This document shows, piece after piece, positions 55,555 to 64,000 of a stretch of 64,000 nucleotides of DNA. This DNA comes from Clostridium thermobutyricum DSM 4928. Lineage in GTDB: Bacteria > Bacillota > Clostridia > Clostridiales > Clostridiaceae. Position numbers and translations under genes: made by a program. Under the pieces are notes generated by a model that saw nothing but the letters and a program-made list of their open reading frames with translations, had not been told where the DNA came from and did not search any database. The DNA is taken from contig NZ_LTAY01000111.1 of the NCBI RefSeq assembly GCF_002050515.1, forward strand, positions 1-64,000, given 5' to 3'. The stretch's first letter is position 1. Every line of letters starts with the position of its first letter.

Positions 55555-57252
55555 CTATATAACAACATCTAAATTCAATACCTTCAATCCAACATTTATT
55601 AACATAAAAGAAGAAGGAATACCTTTAATAGGTACTCCTCCTTCTTTTACTAGATATTCAACTAGCTTATCATTTATATTAAGTTTTATTGATTCTATTT
55701 CTCTTGATTCATTCATCGTTATTTCAGATATTATCATATGTAGTAACTTTTTCTGTTGCTCTCTACTTACACTACTATTTAATATCTTACTGAAATTCAT
55801 AAGTATATCTTTAATGAACTCATATGGTATCTCTTCACTTACCTCCTCAGAAATTGTGTTTAGTAACGGCTTCTTTTCTTCTTCTAAAATTCTGATTTTC
55901 TCATTTAGTTCATTCTTTCTAGTTTGAAACTCCTCTTTAGTTAAAATGTCATCCTCATATGCTTCAAAGATTTTTCGTTTTCTTTTGTCCAGTTTTTCTA
56001 GCTCTTTATCTATGTCACCTAACAATCTTTTAGCTGGTTTAACTTTATCTTTTCTTTCCTTATTAATATTTTTAACAACTGCTTTAATCATTGCTTCATT
56101 AGATACTAATTCTTCAATCTTTTTAAACACATATTCATTAGCTTTATCTACTCTTATTGTATTACTATTACATACTGAAGTTCCTTTATTCTTCCAATTA
56201 CCACAACAGTAATAAGCTATTCTCTTTTTACTACCATCTGCTAATGTATTGGTTGTCCTAGAAATCACCATGCCAGCTCCACACTTAGGACATCTTAATA
56301 TCCCTGTTAATGGATATTCTCCATCATATATTCTTGAAGGCTTTCCTTTCTTGCTTTCTAAAATTAATTGAACTTTATCCCATAGCTCTCTATCTATAAT
56401 AGCTTCATGCTTTCCTTTAACTCTTATTGGATTAGGATTTATATTTCTTCTTCTTTTTTCACTCCAATTTTGTCTTACATTATATCTTATTTCTCCTATG
56501 TATACTGGATTAGTTAGTATATCTCTTATACTTCCTACTGAAAAATCATTTCCTTTCTTAGTTTTATATCCTAACTTATTTATTTGATTAGTTATAGCTT
56601 TATATCCTTTTCCTTTGCTATATTCATTAAAAATAAACCTTACTATTTCAGCTTCTTTTTCATTTATTTTTAGTTTATTTTTTCCCTTTTTTTCTTCTTC
56701 TGGTGAATTATTAGGTACTAAGTCATATCCTAAGACTCGTCCACCGCACCAATTTCCAGATTTTGCCTTTGCAATCATCCCCATCTTAACATTCTGTGCA
56801 ATAGTCCCCCTTTCAAACTCTCCTATTAAAGCCATCATTTGAAATTGCATTCTTCCTGCTGGTGTATCTGTTTCAAAAGGTTCTGAATAAGATTTGAATG
56901 TTATATTGTTTTTCTCTAATAGATTTACAATCTTTAAAACATCTTCTAACTTTCTACTTACACGGTTTATCTTCCAAGATATAACCATATCGAACTTTCC
57001 TGCTTTAGCATCACTTAAAAGTTCTTTTAATGCTGGTCTATCTTTTATGTTTTTTCCACTTATTCCTCTATCAGAATAGCATTTATAGATTACATATCCC
57101 ATCTTCTTACACCATTCTTCTAGTAATCTTTCTTGTTCATCTATACTGTAACCGTTCTCAGATTGTTCTTCAGTACTCACCCGGCAATATATGGCAATTA
57201 ATTTCCTTCTTTTCTCAACTTTTATATCATTAACCAATTTCTTAAATCCCAT
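55555..57252 (-). CDS. Large serine recombinase (integrase)
   Basis: A 565-residue site-specific recombinase. Residues about 17-165 form the catalytic domain with Ser26 in YCRVSTEEQ, ISWKINRVSRK and the long helix IGEFERGTIAQNVKMGM. A recombinase domain (about 175-275) and a zinc ribbon (CPKCGAGM...YYCCGNW...VCNS, about 315-355) follow, then a coiled coil (about 380-440). It inserts the element into the chromosome and, with a directionality factor, may excise it. att sites could not be identified. The gene is intact. Confidence 0.95.
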   Translation of the reverse strand: MGFKKLVNDIKVEKRRKLIAIYCRVSTEEQSENGYSIDEQERLLEEWCKKMGYVIYKCYSDRGISGKNIKDRPALKELLSDAKAGKFDMVISWKINRVSRKLEDVLKIVNLLEKNNITFKSYSEPFETDTPAGRMQFQMMALIGEFERGTIAQNVKMGMIAKAKSGNWCGGRVLGYDLVPNNSPEEEKKGKNKLKINEKEAEIVRFIFNEYSKGKGYKAITNQINKLGYKTKKGNDFSVGSIRDILTNPVYIGEIRYNVRQNWSEKRRRNINPNPIRVKGKHEAIIDRELWDKVQLILESKKGKPSRIYDGEYPLTGILRCPKCGAGMVISRTTNTLADGSKKRIAYYCCGNWKNKGTSVCNSNTIRVDKANEYVFKKIEELVSNEAMIKAVVKNINKERKDKVKPAKRLLGDIDKELEKLDKRKRKIFEAYEDDILTKEEFQTRKNELNEKIRILEEEKKPLLNTISEEVSEEIPYEFIKDILMNFSKILNSSVSREQQKKLLHMIISEITMNESREIESIKLNINDKLVEYLVKEGGVPIKGIPSSFMLINVGLKVLNLDVVI

Positions 57253-57393
57253 AGAACTCCTCCTAATCTCTAATCAAATTTATAATATATACTTAACTTT
57301 TATTTTTATATCATTTAAGAATTAGATTATTTAGAAGTTACCCACTATAGGATAACTTCTAAATCTTTATTAATTTTTAAAGCTCTATTCTGA

Positions 57394-57876
57394 TTAAAGC
57401 AAATCTACCTTGTTATTTATGTACTCCATGCTCATCATGTTGTTTTTCTCCATTTCTGAATATCTCTCTTCTTTTAACTTTCTGTCATGTTCTATAATAA
57501 TTTCACCATCTTCGATATTATAAACATTAGTAACATTCATATATTCTCCACCATTTTTAATTTCAATTTTTAATTCTATTACAACTTCAGCACCTATTAA
57601 TTCATTCATATTAAATTTTTCATACTCATCATATACATTAAAATCACTTCCTTTAATAGCTTTAATTAATTTATAAAATAAGTATGTAGTCCAAGGGGCT
57701 ATAAGCATGTATTGTTTTATTGATGTTCCATTCTCTATTTCAAAAGTTATATATCCTTGCTCAAAAACTTTACCCTTAACAATCTTTTTGTCATTAAATT
57801 CACAGCTTACTATTTTACATTTCTTATATCCTTCTTCTATTTTTACACTTACTCCATCTTTCTTTATGATTGCCAT
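57394..57876 (-). CDS. Mobile-element protein, possibly single-stranded-DNA-binding-like
   Basis: A 160-residue beta-rich protein with an acidic and Met-rich tail. KCKIVSCEFNDKKIV, YITFEIENGTSIKQYMLIAPW and EVVIELKIEIKNGGEYMNVTNV alternate strands as in an OB-like fold and recall replication proteins of the DUF669 type, but the match is weak. It lies downstream of the primase and upstream of the integrase on the same strand. AAGGAGAG precedes the ATG. Confidence 0.6.
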   Translation of the reverse strand: MAIIKKDGVSVKIEEGYKKCKIVSCEFNDKKIVKGKVFEQGYITFEIENGTSIKQYMLIAPWTTYLFYKLIKAIKGSDFNVYDEYEKFNMNELIGAEVVIELKIEIKNGGEYMNVTNVYNIEDGEIIIEHDRKLKEERYSEMEKNNMMSMEYINNKVDLL

Positions 57877-57927
57877 ATTTATCTCTCCTTTTATTTTTCT
57901 ATTTTCTGCTTACTTATTGATTATTTT

Positions 57928-58071
57928 TTATTGATTATTTTCTTTAATCCAATTTATGAACCATTCACTATTCATTATTTCTTCTTGTTCTTTTATGCTT
58001 GTCCTATTCTCACATATTTGAATTATTGAATCTTCTAATCTTATCTTTTCTATTTTTCTATTGCTCTCCAT
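57928..58071 (-). CDS. Small hypothetical protein of the mobile element
   Basis: A 47-residue helical, charged protein (MESNRKIEKIRLEDSIIQIC at the start) with ATG at 58071 behind GGAGGAG. It is in the same orientation as its neighbours and fills most of a gap between coding regions. Family unknown. Confidence 0.6.
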   Translation of the reverse strand: MESNRKIEKIRLEDSIIQICENRTSIKEQEEIMNSEWFINWIKENNQ

Positions 58072-58142
58072 TATGTACTCCTCCTAAATCATTTAATTTC
58101 ACTAAGCACCGAACTATATAAGTTCAATGATTAGTAGATTTT

Positions 58143-58241
58143 CTAATTTTCTTCTACCCCATCTATTTTTGAAGCTATTATGTATAGGCTTAGTATCTCT
58201 GTTATTGCTTCAACTATATCGTCTATTGTTAATTCATTCAT
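58143..58241 (-). CDS. Small hypothetical protein of the mobile element
   Basis: A 32-residue protein starting MNELTIDDIVEAITEILSLY, amphipathic and helical, with GGAAGG about 9 nt upstream of the ATG. It lies between the 171-residue and 47-residue genes in the same orientation. Unknown function. Confidence 0.5.
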   Translation of the reverse strand: MNELTIDDIVEAITEILSLYIIASKIDGVEEN

Positions 58242-58258
58242 ATGTTATTACCTTCCAC

Positions 58259-58774
58259 TTAATCTATAGTTATTATCGCTACTTTATAATTTTCGTATGT
58301 AGTATAATTAACTTCTGAAAATGTAATTGAAGTTCTGTTGCTAAAATCTAATTGATACATTTCGGTTAGCTCATTTACTATACCAGCAGAATATATAGTC
58401 CCTTTTGTTTTAGAGTATTTTATACTTAAAAAGTTTTGATTGTCTGGTAATCTTTCTCCTACAGCAATTGCATTATCTGAACATGAAATTAGTATTTTAG
58501 GTGGATTACCTAACTCCTCCATGACATTATTTGAAAAGACAATCCTTTTACCACTTTTTTCAGTATTTATTATAGTAGCTACTCCTTGATTGATTTTTAT
58601 TACACTTTTCTGTTTAGACTTAGAAGCCTTAAAGTTTTCTAAATTGTACTGTTGTTCTTGGGTTACTTCTTCAATTTCTTCTACTGTTTCTTCTATTGTT
58701 TCTTTGTTTTCATATTCTTCTCTCATATTTTCATATTTAACCTTCGGTTTTGACCATCTTTTTACTACTGCCAT
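58259..58774 (-). CDS. Hypothetical mobile-element protein
   Basis: A 171-residue protein. The N-terminal 55 residues are acidic and coiled (ENKETIEETVEEIEEVTQEQ). The C-terminal part is beta-rich: GKRIVFSNNVMEELGNPPKI then VGERLP and GTIYSAGIVNELTEMYQLDF, which look like two related halves. This could be a DNA-binding beta fold but I cannot name a family. AAAAGGAG precedes the ATG. Downstream of the primase. Confidence 0.6.
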   Translation of the reverse strand: MAVVKRWSKPKVKYENMREEYENKETIEETVEEIEEVTQEQQYNLENFKASKSKQKSVIKINQGVATIINTEKSGKRIVFSNNVMEELGNPPKILISCSDNAIAVGERLPDNQNFLSIKYSKTKGTIYSAGIVNELTEMYQLDFSNRTSITFSEVNYTTYENYKVAIITID

Positions 58775-59033
58775 TTTTTAATCTCCTTTTGCTTATTACT
58801 TGATTTATTCATTACCTCACTTTTAGGACTCACTCAGTCCTTTTCTCAGTCTCTTAGTCTCAAGTCTATTCTATTGATTTATGTAGTCTAGGACGTATGG
58901 ACGCATATGTTACCACCTTCTTTCAGTTTATTATTCATGAAACATCTTCTTTTTGATATTTCATGAATTTTCTTAGTCCTTTAGCCCTAGTTGTTGGTAC
59001 ATCTAAATTTCAGCATTTTATCTTAGCCACCAA
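58775..59033. repeat. Repeat-rich intergenic region downstream of the primase
   Basis: Multiple AGTCT/AGTCC units (CAGTCC, CAGTCT, TAGTCT, AAGTCT, TAGTCT between 58836 and 58895) and a small palindrome GGACTCACTCAGTCC (58826-58840), followed by TTCATGAAAC and ATTTCATGAATT (about 58937-58972). No gene. Function unknown; possible binding sites. Confidence 0.4.
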
Positions 59034-60425
59034 TTAGCCACCTAGTTGTCCAAATATTCTAGAATCATCTAATGAAATCCTAAAACATCCAACTATTTTT
59101 ACTCCAGTATGGTATCTAAATGAATTTGATTTCTTACTTTCACATTCATATCCTAATGACTTAGCATAAGCATCAAATTTCCTCCAGAACTTTTGAACAC
59201 TTATTTTAGCTTGTCCTTCCATTCCATTAGCTCTAGCCCAGCTTTTGTATGTATTGTAGATTATTCTATTATCTTCTCTATGGTCACTATGTTCTTTTTC
59301 AACGCATTGCTCAAAGAATAGTATCATCGGATTAAGTTCCATTTCATACTGTTTAAGTAATTTATTGGAACTGTTACATTCAGAAAATCTAAAATTATTT
59401 TCTTTTAATCTCCTTAGACCTACTAAAGCCCAATTAAATATTCCATTAAGTTCTTCTTTTAGTTTTTCTCTTAAATAGAAATCTCTATCTTCTTCTTTAA
59501 CTACATTTTTGAAATGAAGCATACATAATCTTCTCATAAACGCATAACCTCCATCATTTGTATGAGGTAGATTATTTGTTGAAAATACCATTCTAGCAGT
59601 AGGCTTAAACTGAATTACAGGTTGATTTTTCTGTTCAGCAGTTATTATGTCTTCACCAACTATAGCCTTAAAATATTGAGTATTAAGAGAAGCCCCATTA
59701 AACTCGTTCTCGTTGCTAATGTTAGCTAACTTTCCATATATACATACTCTAGAAAATGGTCTACTAAGTTCATTCATTGGTATACTTGAAATATTTTCTT
59801 GACCAATAAGTTCACTAATGATATCAATGAAAATTCCTTTACCATTTTTTCCTAGACCGTATAAGATTAGTGCTTTTTGTGCTCTTGTTTCTGCTGTTAA
59901 AATATACCCAACCCATTCTTGTGCAAGATTTATAGCTTCTTCATCACCATTAAAACATTGATTAAGAAATCTAATGAAATTAGGACATTCAGCTTCTTCA
60001 TTGTAATCAACAGGTATTCTAATACTACTGTAGAACTCAGGTCTATGTTCCATTAAGCTATATGTGTTTAAATCAAACATACCATTTCTAAGATTTATAT
60101 ATCTTTTGTTAGAGTTAAGTTCCTCTTCAAAAAATACTATTCTTTTTAAAGCTCCTATGTATTCCTTTTCATTTTTCAAAGACCATATATTATCCGAATA
60201 AGTTTGTAGCTTACCTCTTAATTTCTGAAATAAGTACATATCAGAAATCTTATTCCATATACCATCGTTATATACATAAAATGAATCTTTATTATAGATA
60301 ATTTGTAATTTTTTAGCTGTAAAAGTGGCAAATTTATTAGGATTGAAGGATTTTACCTTTCCAGTTTTCTTTGAAAACTCTATTCCCATTTCTTCACACT
60401 CTATGATTTTTTCATCTTCTAACAT
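59034..60425 (-). CDS. P4/D5-type phage or plasmid primase-helicase
   Basis: A protein of about 463 residues with an N-terminal D5_N-like region and an SF3 helicase domain. Walker A is LILYGLGKNGKGIFIDII, the Walker B/motif C region is ARMVFSTNNLPHTNDGGYAFMRRL with the arginine finger, and ILFFEQCVEK starts the C-terminal winged-helix part. The typical N-terminal prim-pol domain seems absent. It should start replication of the excised element. ATG at 60425 follows AGGAG by 7 nt. Confidence 0.92.
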   Translation of the reverse strand: MLEDEKIIECEEMGIEFSKKTGKVKSFNPNKFATFTAKKLQIIYNKDSFYVYNDGIWNKISDMYLFQKLRGKLQTYSDNIWSLKNEKEYIGALKRIVFFEEELNSNKRYINLRNGMFDLNTYSLMEHRPEFYSSIRIPVDYNEEAECPNFIRFLNQCFNGDEEAINLAQEWVGYILTAETRAQKALILYGLGKNGKGIFIDIISELIGQENISSIPMNELSRPFSRVCIYGKLANISNENEFNGASLNTQYFKAIVGEDIITAEQKNQPVIQFKPTARMVFSTNNLPHTNDGGYAFMRRLCMLHFKNVVKEEDRDFYLREKLKEELNGIFNWALVGLRRLKENNFRFSECNSSNKLLKQYEMELNPMILFFEQCVEKEHSDHREDNRIIYNTYKSWARANGMEGQAKISVQKFWRKFDAYAKSLGYECESKKSNSFRYHTGVKIVGCFRISLDDSRIFGQLGG

Positions 60426-60440
60426 ACATTTTCTCCTCAC

Positions 60441-60786
60441 TTATTTTTATTAAGTAAGGTAATGAATCGCTTCTACGTTTGTTATGATACACTAAACAAA
60501 CCAAAAACGCCAAAATCATTTTTGGCTATTTCAAGCCATTTTCAGCTATTTCCAATAAATTATGAATTTTATTTTTTAACTTTAATTTACTTTTTTTAAA
60601 TTTTTATCCTGTCTAGGAAGTCTAGGCTTAAAATTTTTTATCTTTTTTCCTCCTAGACTTCCTCGCTTAAAAACCTCCTAATTTATTACTTTTTTGTATT
60701 TATTATTTAAAATAATCCTTAAATATACTATTGGAAATTCTCTTCCAACTTTTAATTTCGCAGTTTTACTTGATATTTCTCATTTT
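60441..60786. repeat. Inverted-repeat-rich region upstream of the primase, candidate replication origin
   Basis: GTTTGTT...AACAAAC (60477-60500) flanks a probable promoter -10 (TATCAT on the minus strand). GCCAAAA TCA TTTTTGGC and repeated GGCTATTTC/AGCTATTTCC units follow at about 60507-60555. A 12-bp inverted repeat AGGAAGTCTAGG (60615-60626) / CCTAGACTTCCT (60652-60663) ends it. No gene. Confidence 0.45.
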
Positions 60787-60789
60787 TGT

Positions 60790-60823
60790 AAAAAAAAAAG
60801 AGGTTCAACCCTCTTTTTTTTTT
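60790..60823. terminator. Bidirectional terminator
   Basis: GAGGTTCAACCCTC hairpin flanked by long A and T runs, overlapping the stop of the 286-residue membrane-anchored protein on the minus strand. Confidence 0.85.
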
Positions 60824-61682
60824 ATTGTTGTATTTCTACTAACTCTCCATTAGAATACAATCTATATTTCGCTAATATTGTATTATCATCAAACTTTATC
60901 CAATCCTTATCTTTAGCTACAACATCAAAATACTTTTTACCAGTTTCATCTATATTTAAATCTGATGATAGCTCATAGAAATTACGTGTATTTCCATTAT
61001 CAGCATTCATTTTATCTAACATTTCTTGTGCTACTGTTTTTGAAAAGTTATTCTCGTCTGTTTCAATCTTCAACTTATTTTGTTTCTCTTTTTCTAAAGC
61101 TTCTTTTTCTTTTCTTTCAGCCTCTTCTTTAGCATAATTATCTTTTCTTTGATTAGATAACAATTCACTAGCTTTTACGTGTAAGTCATACATAGTATTT
61201 ATATCTGCTTGTTCTATATATTGCCATTCTGATGTTTCTTTACTTAATTCTTCTGCTTGTTCATATTCTCCTTTTTCAATTAAGCTTTTAACCTCTTCTA
61301 TTTTTACTAAAAATTCTTTTCTTATTTTTTTAACATTTAACAATTCTTTTTTTAGATTTTCTACATCATCTTTTAATCTATCATATTTTTTATAACTGCT
61401 ATCAATTTCATTAAGATATTTCAATCCAGAATCTACTCCTGAACTTTGAGCCTTTTGGTAACTAACAACCACATTCCATAATTTATCTATTTTTTTATTA
61501 TTTCCATCAACAACAGTATATAATATATCCCTTGCATTATCATAATCACCATTATTAATAGCTACTTCGGCTTTCTTTATTACTGCATTTTCTTCATTGA
61601 TTCTTTTACCTATAATTCCTACTATAAATAACAGTATAAGAACAACTAATCCTATTATTATAGACTTATTTTTCTTATTCAT
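60822..61682 (-). CDS. Membrane-anchored coiled-coil/TPR-like protein
   Basis: A 286-residue protein with one N-terminal membrane helix (about 8-25, IIIGLVVLILLFIVGIIG) and an external or internal helical part with TPR-like repeats (NNGDYDNARDILYTV; EKGEYEQAEELSKE) and a Lys/Glu coiled coil (about 195-220). The C-terminal 60 residues are beta-rich (KDKDWIKFDDNTILAKYRLY). Function unknown; 24 bp after a small membrane protein gene in the mobile element. Confidence 0.7.
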   Translation of the reverse strand: MNKKNKSIIIGLVVLILLFIVGIIGKRINEENAVIKKAEVAINNGDYDNARDILYTVVDGNNKKIDKLWNVVVSYQKAQSSGVDSGLKYLNEIDSSYKKYDRLKDDVENLKKELLNVKKIRKEFLVKIEEVKSLIEKGEYEQAEELSKETSEWQYIEQADINTMYDLHVKASELLSNQRKDNYAKEEAERKEKEALEKEKQNKLKIETDENNFSKTVAQEMLDKMNADNGNTRNFYELSSDLNIDETGKKYFDVVAKDKDWIKFDDNTILAKYRLYSNGELVEIQQ

Positions 61683-61706
61683 ATACTTATCTCCCCCTTT
61701 ATTAAA

Positions 61707-62009
61707 TTATTTCTCCCCTTTAATTTTAGAATAAATAAAAGAACCTATTAGAAATAAAACTGCTATAACTATAGCTAGTTTTATCAAAATCCATAATACT
61801 GTAAATATTCCTCCAATTAATCCACTCATCCAATTAACTATGAAAGCACCTACAGCACAACATAGAAGCCACTCACCAACCATTGCTCCAAATCCTAAAT
61901 ACCATATCTCAAAAATATTATTAATTAGAATAAAAAACCCTGTTCCTAATATTAATGTAAATATAAGTGCAATTAACGCTGTTAATCCTCCAGCATCAAA
62001 AACATTCAT
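61707..62009 (-). CDS. Small multispanning membrane protein
   Basis: A 100-residue very hydrophobic protein with three to four predicted helices (GLTALIALIFTLILGTGFF; AMVGEWLLCCAVGAFIV; IKLAIVIAVLFLIGSFIY). No recognised family. GGGAGG precedes the ATG. It is paired with the membrane-anchored coiled-coil protein downstream and may form a membrane complex with it. Confidence 0.65.
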   Translation of the reverse strand: MNVFDAGGLTALIALIFTLILGTGFFILINNIFEIWYLGFGAMVGEWLLCCAVGAFIVNWMSGLIGGIFTVLWILIKLAIVIAVLFLIGSFIYSKIKGEK

Positions 62010-62104
62010 TAAACTACCTCCCTCATTCCAGCAATTTCATTTAATACAATATTACTATATTTTAATTTTATTTTTTGTCGAAATTTATCAATCTTTAAAT
62101 ATTT

Positions 62105-62368
62105 TTATCTAAATTTAATATTATTTCTATTTATTATTGATTGAACCCATCTCTCTGAATAATCTAATTCTTTAGCTAATTTTCTTACATTTTTACCATT
62201 GTAATTCTCTTGTAAATATTTAATTACATATTCTTTAGAGTATAATTTCTTAGGAAAATTAAATTGTTGACCTCCAAATACACTATGTATTTCTCTTGTA
62301 ACTTTTTCACCCATATGTTCAAAAATAGTAGAATACACTCCATTAAAATGCTCTTTTTGAATATCCAT
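62105..62368 (-). CDS. Mor-family transcription activator-like protein
   Basis: An 87-residue protein close to the Mor consensus: GVYSTIFEHMGEKVTREIHS, VFGGQQFNFPKKLYSKEYVI and the HTH NVRKLAKELDYSERWVQSII. In phage Mu, Mor activates middle genes; here it probably controls the element's genes. GGGAGGTGAAG precedes the ATG. A T-rich terminator lies upstream at 62484-62525. Confidence 0.9.
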   Translation of the reverse strand: MDIQKEHFNGVYSTIFEHMGEKVTREIHSVFGGQQFNFPKKLYSKEYVIKYLQENYNGKNVRKLAKELDYSERWVQSIINRNNIKFR

Positions 62369-62461
62369 ATATTAACTTCACCTCCCATAAAAAATAATAG
62401 CTACTTTAAAATGATTATTCATGCGAATAATTCATTGAAAAAATCATTAAAAACTTACTGA

Positions 62462-62960
<499 letters not shown>

Positions 62961-63044
62961 TTACTTATTATTTACTGCTTCTATTGAAGTAGCAACAACT
63001 GTTAATATAGTACCAACTACTTTTATTACAGTTATAATATCCAT
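62961..63044 (-). CDS. Small hydrophobic peptide, 27 residues
   Basis: ATG at 63044, immediately after the TAG of the previous gene (TAGATG), with AAGGAGGTGAAATAG as ribosome binding site. MDIITVIKVVGTILTVVATS then a short polar tail: one amphipathic or membrane helix, similar in build to short holin-like or toxin peptides. Translation is probably coupled to the upstream gene. Confidence 0.55.
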   Translation of the reverse strand: MDIITVIKVVGTILTVVATSIEAVNNK

Positions 63045-63401
63045 CTATTTCACCTCCTTTAAATATGTATAAATATATGAGTAACTATCTCTTACAGGAA
63101 CTAATTTGATTACATACTTAGCAACTTCTAAATCTATGTAGACTAATGTTTCATTATCATATCCTCTACCATTACAGAACCTTACTACAGTATCAAAACT
63201 CTTTATTAAATCAAATTGAATGTAGTTAAGTTCTTGTTGTAGCTTCTTTAAATCTATTTCCTTTTTATCATTTAATTCAATTATTAAATCTCTAGGATTC
63301 CATTGATTAGCAAGCCCTCCATCATAGAAATCAAAACGCATTACTCCAAGTAGTTCCTTAGAACTATACTCAAAAGACTTTTCTTTACTTAGTTCTTTCA
63401 T
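63045..63401 (-). CDS. Hypothetical mobile-element protein
   Basis: A 118-residue protein. GVMRFDFYDGGLANQWNPRD is the most distinctive stretch and VRFCNGRGYDNETLVYIDLE follows. It may belong to a phage/plasmid DUF, but I cannot name it with confidence. AGGAGG precedes the ATG, and it lies 11 bp after the DUF960 gene in the same operon. Confidence 0.65.
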   Translation of the reverse strand: MKELSKEKSFEYSSKELLGVMRFDFYDGGLANQWNPRDLIIELNDKKEIDLKKLQQELNYIQFDLIKSFDTVVRFCNGRGYDNETLVYIDLEVAKYVIKLVPVRDSYSYIYTYLKEVK

Positions 63402-63412
63402 CTTATTACCTC

Positions 63413-63718
63413 CTAATATTCTTCTGCTAACATCATAGTTGAGTATTCATTATCATCTATTACGAAAACTTTTATGTTTCCATTAACCTCTATATTTTCT
63501 AAATCTATAACATACTTTTCTTTATACTCTGGAACTTCTTGACTATGTTCAATTACAATTCCTTCTTTACATTTTCTTACTTTGAAAACTTGTAAGTAGT
63601 CTAATTCCTTTCCCTCTTCATTCAACTTATCAATCATACTCCAAAGTATAAGTTGTAATCTTAAATCTAACTTTTCATTAGCTCCTCTTGTTATATATCT
63701 GCTCTCTTTCTTAAACAT
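63413..63718 (-). CDS. DUF960 protein
   Basis: A 101-residue protein. RYITRGANEKLDLRLQLILW, DYLQVFKVRKCKEGI and IEHSQEVPEYKEKY match the DUF960 pattern found in phages, plasmids and integrative elements of Firmicutes. Function unknown. AGGAGG precedes the ATG. Its presence supports a mobile origin of this region. Confidence 0.82.
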   Translation of the reverse strand: MFKKESRYITRGANEKLDLRLQLILWSMIDKLNEEGKELDYLQVFKVRKCKEGIVIEHSQEVPEYKEKYVIDLENIEVNGNIKVFVIDDNEYSTMMLAEEY

Positions 63719-63742
63719 CTTAATCCTCCTAAAAATAATTAA

Positions 63743-63777
63743 AGCTACCTAATTACTTTTCTTGTAATTAAGTAGCT
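63743..63777. terminator. Hairpin overlapping a stop codon
   Basis: AGCTACCTAATTAC pairs with GTAATTAAGTAGCT with a 7-nt loop; it overlaps the TAG of the partial gene to its right. It may terminate or attenuate transcription into the DUF960 gene. Confidence 0.65.
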
Positions 63778-64000
63778 ATTTTAATTCTTGCTTCAACATT
63801 TCTATGAATTCATCTGAAAATACTTTCTCTTTAATGGACTTCTTTATTAACTCCATTAACTCTAATTCAGTTACATCAAGACTTCTTGGAATATAAGTCT
63901 CATCACCTCTTCTAGTAGATTTATATACACAGAATCTTATTTCATTCCTTTTTAGTTCCTTGATATATATCTTTTCTATTGTATATGTATATTCATCATC
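63776..64000 (-). CDS. Hypothetical mobile-element protein (partial, N-terminus outside window)
   Basis: 74 codons of an open frame run from the window edge to TAG at 63778-63776. The visible part includes TIEKIYIKELKRNEIRFCVY, SLDVTELELMELIKKSIKEK and a helical end. Same strand and spacing as the other element genes. Family not recognised. Confidence 0.65.
   Translation of the reverse strand, partial: DDEYTYTIEKIYIKELKRNEIRFCVYKSTRRGDETYIPRSLDVTELELMELIKKSIKEKVFSDEFIEMLKQELK

Noticed and set aside
57757-58029. 90-codon plus-strand Phe/Tyr/Leu-rich frame
   Set aside because: Antisense to the 160- and 47-residue element genes; composition is that of a T-rich shadow.
60694-60978. 94-codon plus-strand frame
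   Set aside because: Overlaps the bidirectional terminator and the end of the minus-strand 286-residue gene; poly-Phe/Lys from A/T runs; no ribosome binding site.

Overview
The window is about 64 kb of very AT-rich, low-GC Gram-positive DNA. Strong AGGAGG ribosome binding sites, several TTG/GTG starts, SPOCS-type spore-surface proteins, a GlpP-type antiterminator and the end of a clostridial-type 16S rRNA gene all point to Clostridium sensu stricto (cluster I). I could not fix the species. The left end is the 5' tip of a 16S rRNA gene that reads off the window. About 0.4-54.5 kb looks like ordinary chromosome, and about 54.7-64 kb is an integrated mobile element that runs off the right end.

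Chromosomal part. 0.5-4.4 kb: small unknown genes, an azoreductase, a MocR-type regulator and D-Ala-D-Ala ligase. 4.5-10.8 kb: a glycerol regulon, glpF-glpP-glpK then a three-gene glycerol-3-phosphate dehydrogenase module, with a GlpP-type terminator/antiterminator leader before each half. 11.4-12.9 kb: two spore-surface proteins (DUF4489 and a SPOCS/CsxC-like protein). 13-20 kb: acetyltransferases, a small nucleotide kinase, an XRE regulator, a HAD-like protein without its nucleophile, a secreted SH3 protein and an acyl-ACP thioesterase. 20.3-22.7 kb: a secreted fusion of a PTP-like phytase domain and a GxGYxYP domain. 22.8-24.3 kb: a divergent histidyl-tRNA synthetase behind a His-rich leader peptide and a terminator. 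24.4-32.4 kb: a TDT transporter with a structured leader, two Cof-type HAD phosphatases, a flavodoxin-like protein, a ferritin-like protein, a Mor-like regulator with a structured leader, a FusB-like EF-G-binding protein and a 7-TM protein. 32.7-35.5 kb: redox genes (Rrf2 regulator, PPOX-like protein, ferredoxin, and an azoreductase-pirin operon with an operator inside its promoter). 35.8-47.7 kb: HD hydrolase, berberine-bridge-like oxidase, DUF4317, a MacB-like ABC exporter facing a TetR regulator, a thioredoxin-like protein, a Rieske oxidoreductase, DUF2935 and DUF3189. 48-53.1 kb: an enoate-reductase-like flavoenzyme, a cinnamoyl-esterase-like hydrolase, a GPH-family transporter and a divergent AraC regulator, which read as one catabolic unit. 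53.4-54.5 kb: a damaged holin-like type I toxin locus and a LytTR/DUF3021 pair.

Mobile element (about 54.7-64 kb, all genes on the minus strand): large serine recombinase, P4-type primase/helicase, Mor-like activator, DUF960 protein and many small unknown proteins. An inverted-repeat-rich AT region upstream of the primase could be its replication origin. No structural, terminase or conjugation genes are visible, so prophage, satellite and integrative plasmid cannot be told apart here.

The observations I rate highest are the hisS leader peptide ending His-His-Cys-His, a small gene whose Shine-Dalgarno and start codon are separated by a perfect 14-bp hairpin, two unassigned structured leaders (25.6-25.8 kb and 29.2-29.4 kb), the phytase-GxGYxYP fusion, and the damaged holin-like toxin with a stop/start overlap. 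All functions are read from sequence motifs without database searches.
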